From the NCBI GenBank assembly GCA_045126975.1, contig JBGVPL010000023.1, forward strand, positions 1-44,727: a stretch of 44,727 bases of DNA, read 5' to 3'. Origin of the DNA: Aphodosoma sp045126975 (GTDB taxonomy: Bacteria; Bacteroidota; Bacteroidia; Bacteroidales; Paludibacteraceae). The stretch's first letter is position 1. Each line of letters starts with the position of its first letter. The position numbers and the translations under genes are program-made. The notes below the pieces were generated by a model. That model was not told the DNA's origin, searched no databases, and worked only from the letters and a program-made list of their open reading frames with translations. Shown one piece after another: positions 10,001 to 16,741 of the stretch.

Positions 10001-10280
10001 GGCCGACATAGGCAAGTGTGTCGGATTGGGCATTAGCTACGGGGTTGATTACTCTTACATTGCTGAGATTGATAGCAAAATTAGGAAATGTAGAGAAGAA
10101 TGTGAGTTCAGCAGTGTCGAGGTCGGCTTGGCATGTGATGAAACGGCCTACGTTGTTGCGCACGATAGGGGTGAGTGTTTTGGGTGAAAACACGATGTTG
10201 CAAATGATGATGATGGCTATTGTTAAGATGGCAATTATGCTTGAAAGGGTGATGGCGGTGATTTTTAAGGCTCGTTTCAT
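7068..10280 (-). CDS. AsmA-like inner-membrane-anchored protein with repeat-derived inserts
   Basis: The 1070-residue protein has one N-terminal membrane helix (about residues 7-32) followed by an AsmA N-terminal segment: FSPKTLTPIVRNNVGRFI, then DLDTAELTFFSTFPNFAINL and a repeated VRV/GRL/VNV strand pattern. The rest is long beta-rich repeats ending in an AsmA C-terminal region (LLDSETFSTIAKYMMF, then LSGRHNLDNSFNYHISL). AsmA-like proteins span the periplasm and are linked to lipid transport and outer-membrane assembly. Four stretches are encoded by short tandem repeats and are probably extra to the family: residues ~200-224 (QCTMHNA-type heptads), ~398-426, ~547-559 and ~777-798. They keep the frame. 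No clear promoter motif was found directly upstream; a hairpin at 10302-10320 lies in the leader. Confidence 0.85.
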   Translation of the reverse strand: MKRALKITAITLSSIIAILTIAIIIICNIVFSPKTLTPIVRNNVGRFITCQADLDTAELTFFSTFPNFAINLSNVRVINPVANAQSDTLAYVGRLAASVNVSQFLFKGNLVINQVHLDNTTANIFCDSLGNANYNIVALASNEEEEDTTSTALFDLLQVNDVAISNLSATYIDQKSGIDANINGLNTTLSAQLQGANGNIDAQCTMHNAQCIIDNVQCTIDNAQLTTSGELKDNHFDGKLALALPSTTLDFDGNRLLDSVALRTNVPAELNLDIMHLNLKEALLAINSHEINLNGVAQMQGDDINLDMQFATNQWNLEDIIALIPEAYADLLDGIEVSGLASLSGSARGTYNDSIMPLISANLNYSDGKITYSALPLPINNINLSLSANADLNPNGNIQCTMHNAQCTIQSSPIAINNSSLLIPNSSFTDALCDINITGNLNLSELRPFLPDDIKINMNGRTYADISARFNLDDATNLRLDRIIADGTLQYTNLDVTYNDSIAIKDTKGTLAIKLPSPHTNKHFKELAQASLNGTNLQIEAQLDSNHTQFSILNSQLSIGIGDILDTTQFYTAVCLFDFDHLQGSMDTINFDIATPKGTVEIYPTRNNKKAPTFTVAYNSQAIKANMGSFLNVNTKDLEIEAFTSYDKSKENLLDQLNPTIKFDFNDGLVSVDGFDANINIPAIKFQFRPNNFDIEQSRIIIDDSDFALSGNITNLKNFAKGRGLLRGNLKFQSEQTNIDQLMDLVNGLGANNQSTDEIVITDDNTDFALADNSQTVETQYIASQSDTLSTLNSQLSTPNDPFIVPKKVNITLDTHIKKAIFGETDIENLGGKLTIKDGEAILEQMGFTTDAAEMQLTGIYRSERRNHLFAGLDFHLLNIDIAKLIDLVPQIDTIVPMLSSFAGRAEFHIAAETYLRADYSPKMSTLRAAAALEGKDLVLLDSETFSTIAKYMMFNKKTENKVDSISVEMTVFRNEVDLYPFLISMDKWQAVLSGRHNLDNSFNYHISLTDCPLPARLGLDVKGTFDDLKFALVPCKYKALYKPNKQGATEKQTLALKKLISDSLKDNVK
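7886..7949. repeat. Heptamer array plus palindrome inside the AsmA-like gene
   Basis: 7886-7920 is a GAGAGTT-type 7-base tandem array. It is followed at 7928-7949 by a palindrome, GAGACGCAA-TGTA-TTGCGTCTC. Both are read through in frame (encoding TVETQYIASQSDTLSTLNSQ). A related palindrome, GGACGCAGC-GCTGCGTCC, lies after hutH at 20395-20418. Confidence 0.85.
8604..8640. repeat. Heptamer array (GAGAATT type) inside the AsmA-like gene
   Basis: Five copies of a 7-base unit (GAGAGTT/GAGAATT) run in tandem. They are translated on the minus strand as TQFSILNSQLSIGIG within the protein. Confidence 0.85.
9001..9087. repeat. Two heptamer arrays inside the AsmA-like gene
   Basis: 9001-9030 is GAATTAG/GAGTGAG type and 9052-9087 is GCATTGT type. 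Together they encode a low-complexity segment (IQCTMHNAQCTIQ, then NNSSLLIPNSSF). Confidence 0.85.
9607..9680. repeat. Heptamer array (GCATTGT type) inside the AsmA-like gene
   Basis: About ten units of GCATTGT and variants (GCATTAT, ACATTGT, CTATTGT). Because three heptamers are 21 bases, the protein shows a 7-residue repeat: QCTMHNA, QCIIDNV, QCTIDNA. Confidence 0.9.
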
Positions 10281-10301
10281 AATAGTAATTTTAGAGGTGA
10301 G

Positions 10302-10405
10302 TACACACTGAGAGTGTGTATTTTTGAGGGTTGCTTGAGGGTTGCTGTATAGTATATTTAAATTGGGGGGGGAGAAGTGGATACCACGTGAGAGTGTGTA
10401 TTTTT
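10302..10405. repeat. Leader hairpin and 16-base direct repeat upstream of the AsmA-like gene
   Basis: TACACACT-GAG-AGTGTGTA (10302-10320) is a perfect 8-bp hairpin followed by T5 on the + strand. The segment GAGAGTGTGTATTTTT occurs at 10310-10325 and again at 10390-10405. This fills most of the 148-base gap between two minus-strand genes and could act as leader structure or as a + strand terminator. Confidence 0.5.
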
Positions 10406-10428
10406 CGGGGGGTGATTTTTATTGTATT

Positions 10429-10812
10429 TTACCATGGAATTTTATCGAAAGAGTGCACCTTTCCGTAGTTGTCCTCATAGACGAGTTCGGTTGCTGTAAG
10501 TTTGGTTACAGTATACACTTTTGGTACATTTCCACCCATTTCCATTGTATGCACTTGAGTCAAAACATTGCCATTGAGGCCCCATGTGAAAGGTTGCGCT
10601 TCGGCTTCAGTGACGTCGTCGGCTTCGTCCCAAGTGTAGCCAGAACCATCTTTTCCGTATACTTCGAAAACGAGAGAGTTGTTTTCTTGCCATTTGCCAG
10701 TTAAAAGGGTTTGGTCGAATTCGACATCGGTGTCAGGTGAGCATGACGACATTGATACAATGATAGCAGAAATAGCAAAGATTGCGAGAGAGAAAAGTTT
10801 TAGATTTTTCAT
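10429..10812 (-). CDS. Small lipocalin-like lipoprotein
   Basis: The 127-residue protein has a lipoprotein signal (AIIVSMSSCSPD; lipid-attached Cys about residue 24). A single beta-rich domain follows: LLTGKWQENNSLVFEVY, FTWGLNGNVLT, KVYTVTKLTATELVYED. The 'L.GKW......+.F' opening and '.Y.V.+Lt..eLvl.d' end fit the small lipocalin-like lipoproteins common in Bacteroidales. No ligand can be named. It is monocistronic, with a promoter at 10917-10947, and its 3' side faces the AsmA-like gene on the same strand. Confidence 0.7.
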   Translation of the reverse strand: MKNLKLFSLAIFAISAIIVSMSSCSPDTDVEFDQTLLTGKWQENNSLVFEVYGKDGSGYTWDEADDVTEAEAQPFTWGLNGNVLTQVHTMEMGGNVPKVYTVTKLTATELVYEDNYGKVHSFDKIPW

Positions 10813-10816
10813 ATTT

Positions 10817-10849
10817 TAGTAATTTAGTAATTTAGTAGCGAGTAATGAG
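10817..10849. repeat. Octamer/heptamer repeat upstream of the lipoprotein gene
   Basis: TTTAGTAA is repeated three times and is followed by TAGCGAGTAATGAG, which belongs to the GTAGCGA family seen before hutH and corA. Confidence 0.7.
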
Positions 10850-10916
10850 ACTTGTTATTCGGAATTAACATTAGATTTTTAGTTGTGTAGTTTTATTTAA
10901 ATTTACAATACTACTG

Positions 10917-10947
10917 CAAAATTACATAAATTATTTGATTTGAGAAA
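10917..10947 (-). promoter_or_regulatory. Promoter of the lipoprotein gene
   Basis: On the minus strand TAATTTTG (10917-10924) is a good -7 box. At 20 bases upstream there is only TTT, so the -33 box is weak. Confidence 0.5.
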
Positions 10948-11007
10948 ATATTTTAATTTTTTTGTTAGAAAGGGGTTTTGTTTAATTTTTTTTGTTAATT
11001 TTGTGTT

Positions 11008-11100
11008 TTGAAAGTTAACAATCGAAAGTCGAAAGTCAACAGACGATAGACTATTGTTGTGCTGAGGCGAAAATCTTGCTACTCGCTACTGAAATACTAA
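11008..11100. repeat. Heptamer-type repeats just before polA
   Basis: 11008-11054 holds GAAAGTC/AGTCAAC/GACTATT-type units. 11078-11090 holds CTACTCGCTACT, the inverse of the repeat at 10832-10842. A possible polA -7 box (TAATTTTG, 10996-11003) lies just before this stretch, but it lacks a well-spaced -33. Confidence 0.6.
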
Positions 11101-11111
11101 ATGTCTGAATT

Positions 11112-14102
11112 ATGAAAAGATTGTTTTTACTTGATGCTTATGCATTGATTTATAGGGCTTATTATGCTTTTTTGCGTATGCCGAGGATAAATTCGAAGGG
11201 GATGAATACGTCGGCGATTTTTGGTTTTGTGAATACGTTGGATGATGTGTTGACGAGGGAGAAGCCTACGCATTTGGCTGTGGTGTTTGACCCGTCGGGA
11301 CCTACGTTTAGGCATGAGGCATACGAGGAGTATAAGGCTAATCGTGAGGCTACGCCGGAGGATATTCGTAAGGCGGTGCCGATTATTAAGCAGATAGTGG
11401 AGGCGTATAGAATACCTGTGATTGAGGTGCCGGGCTATGAGGCTGATGATGTGATTGGTACGTTGGCTGGGTTGGCTGAAAAAGAGGGTTTCGAGGTGTT
11501 GATGATGACACCGGATAAGGATTATGGGCAGTTGGTGACTGAGCATATAAAGATTTATAAACCGCGATTTGGAGGGTCGGGATTTGATACGCTCGGTGTG
11601 GCTGAAGTTTTGGAGAAATGGGGGTTGGAGTCGACTGCGCAAGTGATTGATTTGTTGGGGTTGATGGGTGATGCGTCGGATAATATTCCGGGTTGTCCGG
11701 GTGTGGGTGAGAAGACTGCGGTGAAGTTGTTGCAACAATTCGGTGGTATTGACAATATGTTGGCTCACACCGATGAGATAAAAGGTGCGCTAAGAGTGAA
11801 GGTGGAGGCGAATGTGGAGCAGATTAAGTTCTCGAAATTCTTGGCTACGATAAAGACTGATGTGCCTGTGGAGTTTGAAGAGGAGAGGTTTGTGATTGAG
11901 GAGCCAGATGTGAAGGCGTTGTTGGGGATTTATGAGGAGTTGGAGTTTAGGAGCCACATCAAAAAACTCAATGCACAATTCACAATTCACAATTCACAAT
12001 TGATTGCTCAGTCTGATAATTCGGGGATGGGGTCGCTTTTTGGGAATGAGGAATTGGGAATGAGGAATGAGGAATTAAAAGATGGTGTTTTATATTCTCC
12101 CCCTGTTTTAGGGGGAGTACCCGAAGGGGGAGGGGGTTCTCAACTCTCAACTTTCAACTCTCAATTTTCAAATTATGTGTGTATGGATACGGAGGAGAAG
12201 CAGAGAGAGTTGGTGGAGATGTTGTTGAAGGAGAAGATGTTTGCGTTTGACACAGAGACTACGTCGTTGGATGTGTTGGATGCGGAGTTGGTGGGGATGT
12301 CGTTTGCAATGCACAATGTACAGTCGGACGGGTCGGACGGGTCGGACTTGTCAGACAAATCGGACGGGTCGGAGAATATTCAATTGCCGACGGCGTATTA
12401 TGTTCCGGTGAGTGCAGATAGGGCAGAGGCGCAGAGAACGGTGGATTTGTTTCGTGCGGTATTTGAGAATGAGGCTATTGAAAAGACGGGGCATAATATT
12501 AAATATGACTTGATGGTGTTGGCGAATTATGGTGTGGAGTTGAAAGGAAGATTGTTTGATACGATGATAGCGCACTATTTGTTGCAGCCTGAATTGCGCC
12601 ATAATATGGATTATTTGGCGGAAATATTGTTGAAATATAAGACCATACATATCGATGAGTTGATAGGAGAGAAGGGTAAGAATCAGCGTTCGATGAGAGA
12701 TGTGGAGTTGGAGAAAATAACAAATTATGCGGCGGAGGATGCAGATATTACGTTGAGATTGAGAGGGGTGTTGGAACCTATGATAAATTCAACCCCTTCC
12801 GCTACGCTCGTCCCCCTAAAACAGGGGGACAATAGTGGGGTTGCTGAAGTTGAGAGTGTGGAAGATAATGGTAGTTTGGCGAAGTTGTTCTATGAAGTGG
12901 AGATGCCGCTAGTGAGAGTGTTAGCAGTGATGGAGCGCACAGGGGTGATAATTGATGACTTTGCGTTAGCACAATCGTCGGGCGTGATGACAGCCGAGAT
13001 GCAACGCATTGAGCGTCATATCCGTGAGATGTCGGGCTCGAACCTTAATATTAGTTCGCCAAAACAGGTGGGCGAGTTGTTGTTTGACGTGTTGAAAATC
13101 AGCGATAAACCACGCAAGACAAAGAGCGGACAATATGTGACCGACGAAGAGACATTGGAGGGGTTGAGAGCGAAACATCCTGTGGTGGGCGAGATATTGG
13201 AATATAGGGGTGTGAAGAAGTTGTTGAGTACCTATATAGATGCGTTGCCTAAATTGATAAATGGTAAGACTGGCAGGGTGCATACATCGTTTAATCAGAC
13301 CGTTACGGCAACAGGACGATTGTCGTCGTCGAATCCGAATTTGCAGAATATACCGATTAGAGATGAGCAGGGCAAAGAGATTCGTAAGGCATTCATAGCA
13401 TCGGAAGGGCATGTGTTTATGTCGGCGGACTACTCGCAAGTAGAGCTAAGATTGATGGCGCATTTGTCGCAAGATGAGAATATGTTGGCAGCATTCAATG
13501 CCGACCACGATATCCATGCTGCAACGGCGGCAAATATCTATAAAGTGCCGATTGAAGAGGTGACGAGCGATATGCGTCGCAAGGCAAAGACTGCCAATTT
13601 TGGTATTATATATGGTATCTCGACATTCGGATTGTCGGAACGATTGGGTGTGTCGCGCGCAGAGGCTAAGGAGTTGATTGATGGATATTTTATGAGTTTC
13701 CCAGGAGTGAAAGATTATATCGACACCACGATAGAAAATGCTCGTAGAGATGGTTATGTGGAGACATTGTTGCATCGTCGTAGATATTTGCCAGATATAA
13801 ATTCGCGAAATGCTAATGTGAGGGGGTATGCAGAACGAAATGCTGTGAATGCGCCGATACAGGGCACTGCGGCAGATGTTATAAAAATAGCGATGGTGAA
13901 GATAGCCGATAGATTGAAACGCGAGGGATTGAAGGCAGAGATGCTATTGCAAGTGCATGACGAATTGAACTTTAACGTTCCGTTGGATGAGGTGGAAAGA
14001 GTGAAGACATTGGTGAAAGAAGAGATGGAAGGGGCTATGGCGTTGTCGGTGCCATTGAGAGTGGATATTGGAGTGGGGCAGAATTGGTTGGAGGCGCATT
14101 AG
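11112..14102 (+). CDS. polA: DNA polymerase I
   Basis: The 996-residue enzyme fills gaps and removes RNA primers in replication and repair. All three domains look active. The 5' nuclease is at ~1-285 (LLDAYALIYRAYYAF, EVPGYEADDVIG, TPDKDYGQL, LMGDASDNIPG). The 3'-5' exonuclease has its acidic residues (FAFDTETTSLD at ~376; GHNIKYDLMV; YAAEDADIT). The polymerase has motif A (DYSQVELRLMAHLSQD, ~772), the O-helix RRKAKTANFGIIYG (~821) and motif C (LQVHDELNF, ~946). Three segments look inserted. Residues ~286-353 form the linker after the 5' nuclease and are built from short repeats and a hairpin element. Residues ~402-421 are an SDGSDGSDLSDKSDGS repeat. Residues ~560-574 are a hairpin element before the thumb. 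All preserve the frame, and they probably form loops. The gene converges on rpsO. Confidence 0.97.
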   Translation: MKRLFLLDAYALIYRAYYAFLRMPRINSKGMNTSAIFGFVNTLDDVLTREKPTHLAVVFDPSGPTFRHEAYEEYKANREATPEDIRKAVPIIKQIVEAYRIPVIEVPGYEADDVIGTLAGLAEKEGFEVLMMTPDKDYGQLVTEHIKIYKPRFGGSGFDTLGVAEVLEKWGLESTAQVIDLLGLMGDASDNIPGCPGVGEKTAVKLLQQFGGIDNMLAHTDEIKGALRVKVEANVEQIKFSKFLATIKTDVPVEFEEERFVIEEPDVKALLGIYEELEFRSHIKKLNAQFTIHNSQLIAQSDNSGMGSLFGNEELGMRNEELKDGVLYSPPVLGGVPEGGGGSQLSTFNSQFSNYVCMDTEEKQRELVEMLLKEKMFAFDTETTSLDVLDAELVGMSFAMHNVQSDGSDGSDLSDKSDGSENIQLPTAYYVPVSADRAEAQRTVDLFRAVFENEAIEKTGHNIKYDLMVLANYGVELKGRLFDTMIAHYLLQPELRHNMDYLAEILLKYKTIHIDELIGEKGKNQRSMRDVELEKITNYAAEDADITLRLRGVLEPMINSTPSATLVPLKQGDNSGVAEVESVEDNGSLAKLFYEVEMPLVRVLAVMERTGVIIDDFALAQSSGVMTAEMQRIERHIREMSGSNLNISSPKQVGELLFDVLKISDKPRKTKSGQYVTDEETLEGLRAKHPVVGEILEYRGVKKLLSTYIDALPKLINGKTGRVHTSFNQTVTATGRLSSSNPNLQNIPIRDEQGKEIRKAFIASEGHVFMSADYSQVELRLMAHLSQDENMLAAFNADHDIHAATAANIYKVPIEEVTSDMRRKAKTANFGIIYGISTFGLSERLGVSRAEAKELIDGYFMSFPGVKDYIDTTIENARRDGYVETLLHRRRYLPDINSRNANVRGYAERNAVNAPIQGTAADVIKIAMVKIADRLKREGLKAEMLLQVHDELNFNVPLDEVERVKTLVKEEMEGAMALSVPLRVDIGVGQNWLEAH
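11969..12170. repeat. Composite repeat insert in polA
   Basis: It consists of four blocks. 11969-12002 is ACAATTC/ACAATGC heptamers. 12042-12079 is GAATGAG/GAATTGG heptamers. 12095-12137 is a hairpin element (CTCCCCCT-GTTT-TAGGGGGAG, then ACCCGAAGGGGGAGGGGG). 12138-12170 is CAACTCT heptamers. It encodes the linker between the 5' nuclease and 3'-5' exonuclease domains, including YSPPVLGGVPEGGGGSQ. Confidence 0.9.
12318..12374. repeat. 9-base tandem repeat in polA
   Basis: About six copies of GGTCGGACG and variants run in tandem and give an Ser-Asp-Gly/Leu/Lys repeat in the exonuclease domain, just before the AYYVPV strand. The unit is a multiple of three, unlike the heptamers elsewhere. Confidence 0.9.
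12790..12834. repeat. Hairpin element, inverted, in polA
   Basis: GTCCCCCT-loop-AGGGGGAC with the flank GAGCGTAGCGGAAGGGGTT, read on the minus strand. The same arrangement is seen at 33180-33226. In polA it encodes NSTPSATLVPLKQGDNSG between the exonuclease and the thumb. Confidence 0.85.
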
Positions 14103-14103
14103 T

Positions 14104-14212
14104 TAATGCACAATGCACAATGCACAATTCACAATTCACAATGCACAATGCATAATGCACAATGCACAATTCATAATTCACAATGCATAATGCACAATGC
14201 ACAATTCATAAT
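14104..14212. repeat. Long heptamer array after polA
   Basis: About 15 units of ACAATGC, ACAATTC, ATAATGC and ATAATTC in tandem start right after the polA stop codon. This is the longest array in the window and belongs to the same family as the AsmA-gene and polA inserts. Confidence 0.95.
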
Positions 14213-14249
14213 TTTTGCGATGAATGAGAGTATGATTTTTGGTTCATAA

Positions 14250-14284
14250 AAAAAAGGACAATCCGATTGGATTGTCCTTTTTTG
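14250..14284. terminator. Bidirectional terminator between polA and rpsO
   Basis: The stem is AAAAAAGGACAATCC / GGATTGTCCTTTTTT with loop GATT. A/T runs lie on both sides, so it serves both converging genes. Confidence 0.9.
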
Positions 14285-14316
14285 TTTCGTTTGTGCTTTG
14301 AGAGCTGGGAGTCGGA

Positions 14317-14586
14317 TTAACGACGGAGACCCAATTCTTTAACGATAGCACGGTAGCGTTCGATGTCAACTTGTTTCAAGTAGTCGAGCATACGACGACG
14401 TTTACCTACCAACATACGCAAAGCACGTTCAGTGCTATAATCTTTACGATTTGATTGAAGGTGTTCTGTTAAACGAGCGATACGGAAAGAGAACAACGCA
14501 ATTTGAGACTCAGGAGATCCTGTGTCAGTAGTTGATTTACCGTATTTACCAAAAATTTCTTGTTTTTTTTCTGCGTCTAAGTACAT
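14317..14586 (-). CDS. rpsO: 30S ribosomal protein S15
   Basis: At 89 residues it has the usual S15 length. It shows the family pattern: DTGSPESQIALFSFRIARLTEHL, a basic KDYSTERALRMLVGKRRRMLDYLK, and a C-terminal YRAIVKELGLRR. S15 binds 16S rRNA in the platform of the small subunit. The gene is monocistronic, with its own promoter (14656-14686) and a leader hairpin (14626-14643). In other bacteria S15 represses its own translation through a leader structure; this hairpin could do so here, but that is inference. Confidence 0.97.
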   Translation of the reverse strand: MYLDAEKKQEIFGKYGKSTTDTGSPESQIALFSFRIARLTEHLQSNRKDYSTERALRMLVGKRRRMLDYLKQVDIERYRAIVKELGLRR

Positions 14587-14625
14587 ACAGATAAAGTTTA
14601 TTGGTTAATAATTAGTTACTTAAGA

Positions 14626-14643
14626 GCTTTCACTCCGTGAAGC
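14626..14643 (-). other. rpsO leader hairpin
   Basis: GCTT-(bulge)-CAC / GTG-AAGC with loop TCC lies about 40 bases before the start codon, inside the transcribed leader. It is a candidate autoregulatory structure. Confidence 0.45.
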
Positions 14644-14655
14644 ACTTCTGGACTG

Positions 14656-14686
14656 CAAAGTTATAATAAATATTTGGATTGTGCAA
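14656..14686 (-). promoter_or_regulatory. rpsO promoter
   Basis: On the minus strand TTG (14684-14686), 20 bases, TAACTTTG (14656-14663). Confidence 0.75.
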
Positions 14687-14734
14687 GAGTTTGCGTAAAA
14701 AAAAGTTTAGTGTTAAGTTTTTAGAGTATAGAGA

Positions 14735-14761
14735 AAGCCCCTTCGGATAAGGAAGGGGCTT
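14735..14761 (-). terminator. Terminator of the Omp28-like gene
   Basis: A 9-bp stem, AGCCCCTTC / GAAGGGGCT (14736-14744 with 14752-14760), lies 20 bases after the stop codon on the minus strand. The U-tract is short, so efficiency is uncertain. Confidence 0.6.
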
Positions 14762-14781
14762 GGGGTATATGGTTGTTTTTT

Positions 14782-16461
14782 TTATTTTTTGAGAGGTGCT
14801 GACTCAGCGTTGTGGACGCGACAGTTGAAGCTACTTGTTGCGTCGTAGTCGGCAATGAATGCTACGATTTCCATGTCTTCGATGACTACGTCGAAGTCGC
14901 CAATTTTTTCAGGGAGTTGGTAGCGGAATGTCATCTCGTATTTGTTTTCAGGAGAGAGGACGAGTTCTTGACCCCAAGTGCCAGTGAGTGTAGCGCGGAT
15001 GGCATGGTCGTGAGAGTAGTCGTCGCCACCTTTGATTTGGTATGCTTTGATGTTAGATTGGGTGAGCCATACGTTTACGCGAGCGTTAGGAAGAGCTTGG
15101 ATTGCTTCGCCACTAACTGTAACTACGAGTTGGCGATTAGCTTCGTTGTATGTGTGTGAGATGTTGACATTGAGTGGTGCGATAGATTCAAGAGCTTTAG
15201 ATAGAACAGCTTCTGTGAATAGAGGTGTAGTGTAGTCGTTTACTGGACCTACAACAGATTCTGAGTCTGTTGAGTTTGCTATGTTGCGGTCAATCATTAC
15301 TGTTGGCGAGTATTTAGCATTAGGGTCTTTGTAGAAGTAGTTGGCATATTCTATGCTTTCATCGATAGTGAATGCGTCTTTACCAAATCCTTCGTGATGG
15401 GCAACTTCGATAGAGCGACCTTCGAATGCTGCACGAGTAGCTTTGACGATTTCGGCTCCATTAGGACAAGCAGAGCAAGATTGTCCTGTGAATTTTTCTA
15501 CAAGGACTTTGCGTATATAGCCATTTGCATAGATTTCTTGGTCAATAGCGTATCTGTTGTCTTCTGTTTTTTGATCTGCTGCAGAAGATTTGGCCTCTAC
15601 ATTGAGCGTGTATGTGCCTTCTGTTGCTGGAGTGTTGAGATCGGTAATATATACTGTATGTCCCATACCATTCCACAAATCGAGATTGTTGAATGATTTA
15701 GATCCTTTTTCGCCATTGTATTCATATTCAATTGTGATGTCATTTACTGTTTTAACACCATAATTGAATACGTCGAATTTGAGTGTATTAGTTGTGTTGA
15801 TAGGAAGTTTGGCGTTAATACGAGGATTTGCAATACAGATGTCATTTTGAATATCAGTACTATAGTCACCTCCTGCAACAACAGCTTGGATGCCGAGTTT
15901 GCCTTTGTAGCCATGGCCCCCTACTTTTGTGAAGAATTGCCATTTGTCGTCTTCGGTGCTATCGTAGTAGATGTCCATGCCCATGTTGCCTGAATTGTAT
16001 TGGAATTCGCCACTTTCCATGCCGAGCATAGCTCCGTCGGACATGCCGATGTAGCCAATGTATACGCCAGGGAGTGAATCGGTTAGTTCGAAAGGAGTGG
16101 TGAATTTGACATAATTCCATGCGTTAGGAATGACTTCGAATGGTTGTTCGTAGAGGTTGGTTTGTAGGTCGGTAGAGATGAAGATTTTTGTATCGGTGGC
16201 TTCTGCTCCGATATATACGCGTGCTCCGACGATGTATTTAGAATCGCCAAACATAGCTTTTGGGAGGGTTGTTCCACCACCCATGCGAGCCATTTGACCG
16301 GCAGCGATGTTGACATCGATATTGTTGCCACAATAGCCAATGAGTTTGGTTTCTTCTATTTTTGTTTCTTGCTCTGGTTCTGGTTGTTTTTCACATGCAG
16401 AGAAAATGAACATTGCGCTTGTGAGGACAAGCATCATTAGGTTTTTAAAAATAGTTTTCAT
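14782..16461 (-). CDS. Omp28-related lipoprotein with thioredoxin-like CxxC
   Basis: The 559-residue protein starts with a lipoprotein signal (MFIFSACEKQ; Cys about residue 23) and an acidic Glu/Gln stretch. Residues ~60-300 are beta-rich and resemble an adhesin-like or PapD-like region. Near residue 320 begins the Omp28 signature: VLVEKFTGQSCSACPNGAE, then VAHHEGFGKDAF, ANYFYKDP and SPTVMIDRN. This is a thioredoxin-like fold with CxxC. Omp28 of Porphyromonas is an outer-membrane lipoprotein and putative adhesin; a redox role for the CxxC is possible but unproved. It is monocistronic with its own promoter and terminator. Confidence 0.85.
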   Translation of the reverse strand: MKTIFKNLMMLVLTSAMFIFSACEKQPEPEQETKIEETKLIGYCGNNIDVNIAAGQMARMGGGTTLPKAMFGDSKYIVGARVYIGAEATDTKIFISTDLQTNLYEQPFEVIPNAWNYVKFTTPFELTDSLPGVYIGYIGMSDGAMLGMESGEFQYNSGNMGMDIYYDSTEDDKWQFFTKVGGHGYKGKLGIQAVVAGGDYSTDIQNDICIANPRINAKLPINTTNTLKFDVFNYGVKTVNDITIEYEYNGEKGSKSFNNLDLWNGMGHTVYITDLNTPATEGTYTLNVEAKSSAADQKTEDNRYAIDQEIYANGYIRKVLVEKFTGQSCSACPNGAEIVKATRAAFEGRSIEVAHHEGFGKDAFTIDESIEYANYFYKDPNAKYSPTVMIDRNIANSTDSESVVGPVNDYTTPLFTEAVLSKALESIAPLNVNISHTYNEANRQLVVTVSGEAIQALPNARVNVWLTQSNIKAYQIKGGDDYSHDHAIRATLTGTWGQELVLSPENKYEMTFRYQLPEKIGDFDVVIEDMEIVAFIADYDATSSFNCRVHNAESAPLKK

Positions 16462-16492
16462 AAGTGTGTATAAAGTTTTGTGTTTTAAAGTG

Positions 16493-16524
16493 CAAAGTTA
16501 CGAAAAAAATGGGAATTGGTAAAA
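16493..16524 (-). promoter_or_regulatory. Promoter of the Omp28-like gene
   Basis: On the minus strand TAACTTTG (16493-16500) has TTTT 20 bases upstream (16521-16524). The -7 box is perfect and the -33 box weak. Confidence 0.6.
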
Positions 16525-16596
16525 TGTGAGTTTGTTTTTTTTTGAGAAGATTGCTTTATGATATATTTATCCTATATTGAAGGTAGTGGTGGTGTA

Positions 16597-16634
16597 TGGA
16601 GTAGGGAGCAAGGAGTTTGGGGTAAAGGGTGGTG
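16597..16634. repeat. Degenerate G-rich heptamer-like repeat
   Basis: GGAGTAGGGAGCAAGGAGTT and the following bases resemble the GGAATAG/GGGAGCA units at 31011-31068. It lies in the intergenic region upstream of the hutU promoter. Confidence 0.4.
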
Positions 16635-16661
16635 TTTTTTTGATTTTTTTGTGGGAAATTA

Positions 16662-16692
16662 TTGCGAATATTGAGAAAAATATGTATCTTTG
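16662..16692 (+). promoter_or_regulatory. hutU promoter
   Basis: TTG (16662-16664), 20 bases, TATCTTTG (16685-16692). The leader is about 45 nt to the ATG at 16742. It probably serves hutU and hutH together. Confidence 0.75.
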
Positions 16693-16741
16693 CGAGTTGT
16701 TATATTGAAGTTAAAAACAATAACTATAAATCTTATATCTT

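Noticed and set aside
11127..11768. Long minus-strand open frame inside polA
   Set aside because: It is the mirror of well-conserved PolA 5' nuclease codons and encodes a low-complexity His/Arg/Ile-rich sequence with no family match. The same applies to other antisense frames in polA, the AsmA-like gene, hutU and pckA.
9607..14212. Tandem arrays considered as CRISPR
   Set aside because: Units are 7 bases with no unique spacers, and there are no cas genes.
14104..14212. Heptamer array considered as an origin of replication or DnaA-box cluster
   Set aside because: The units do not match TTATCCACA-type boxes, and similar arrays are scattered across the window.
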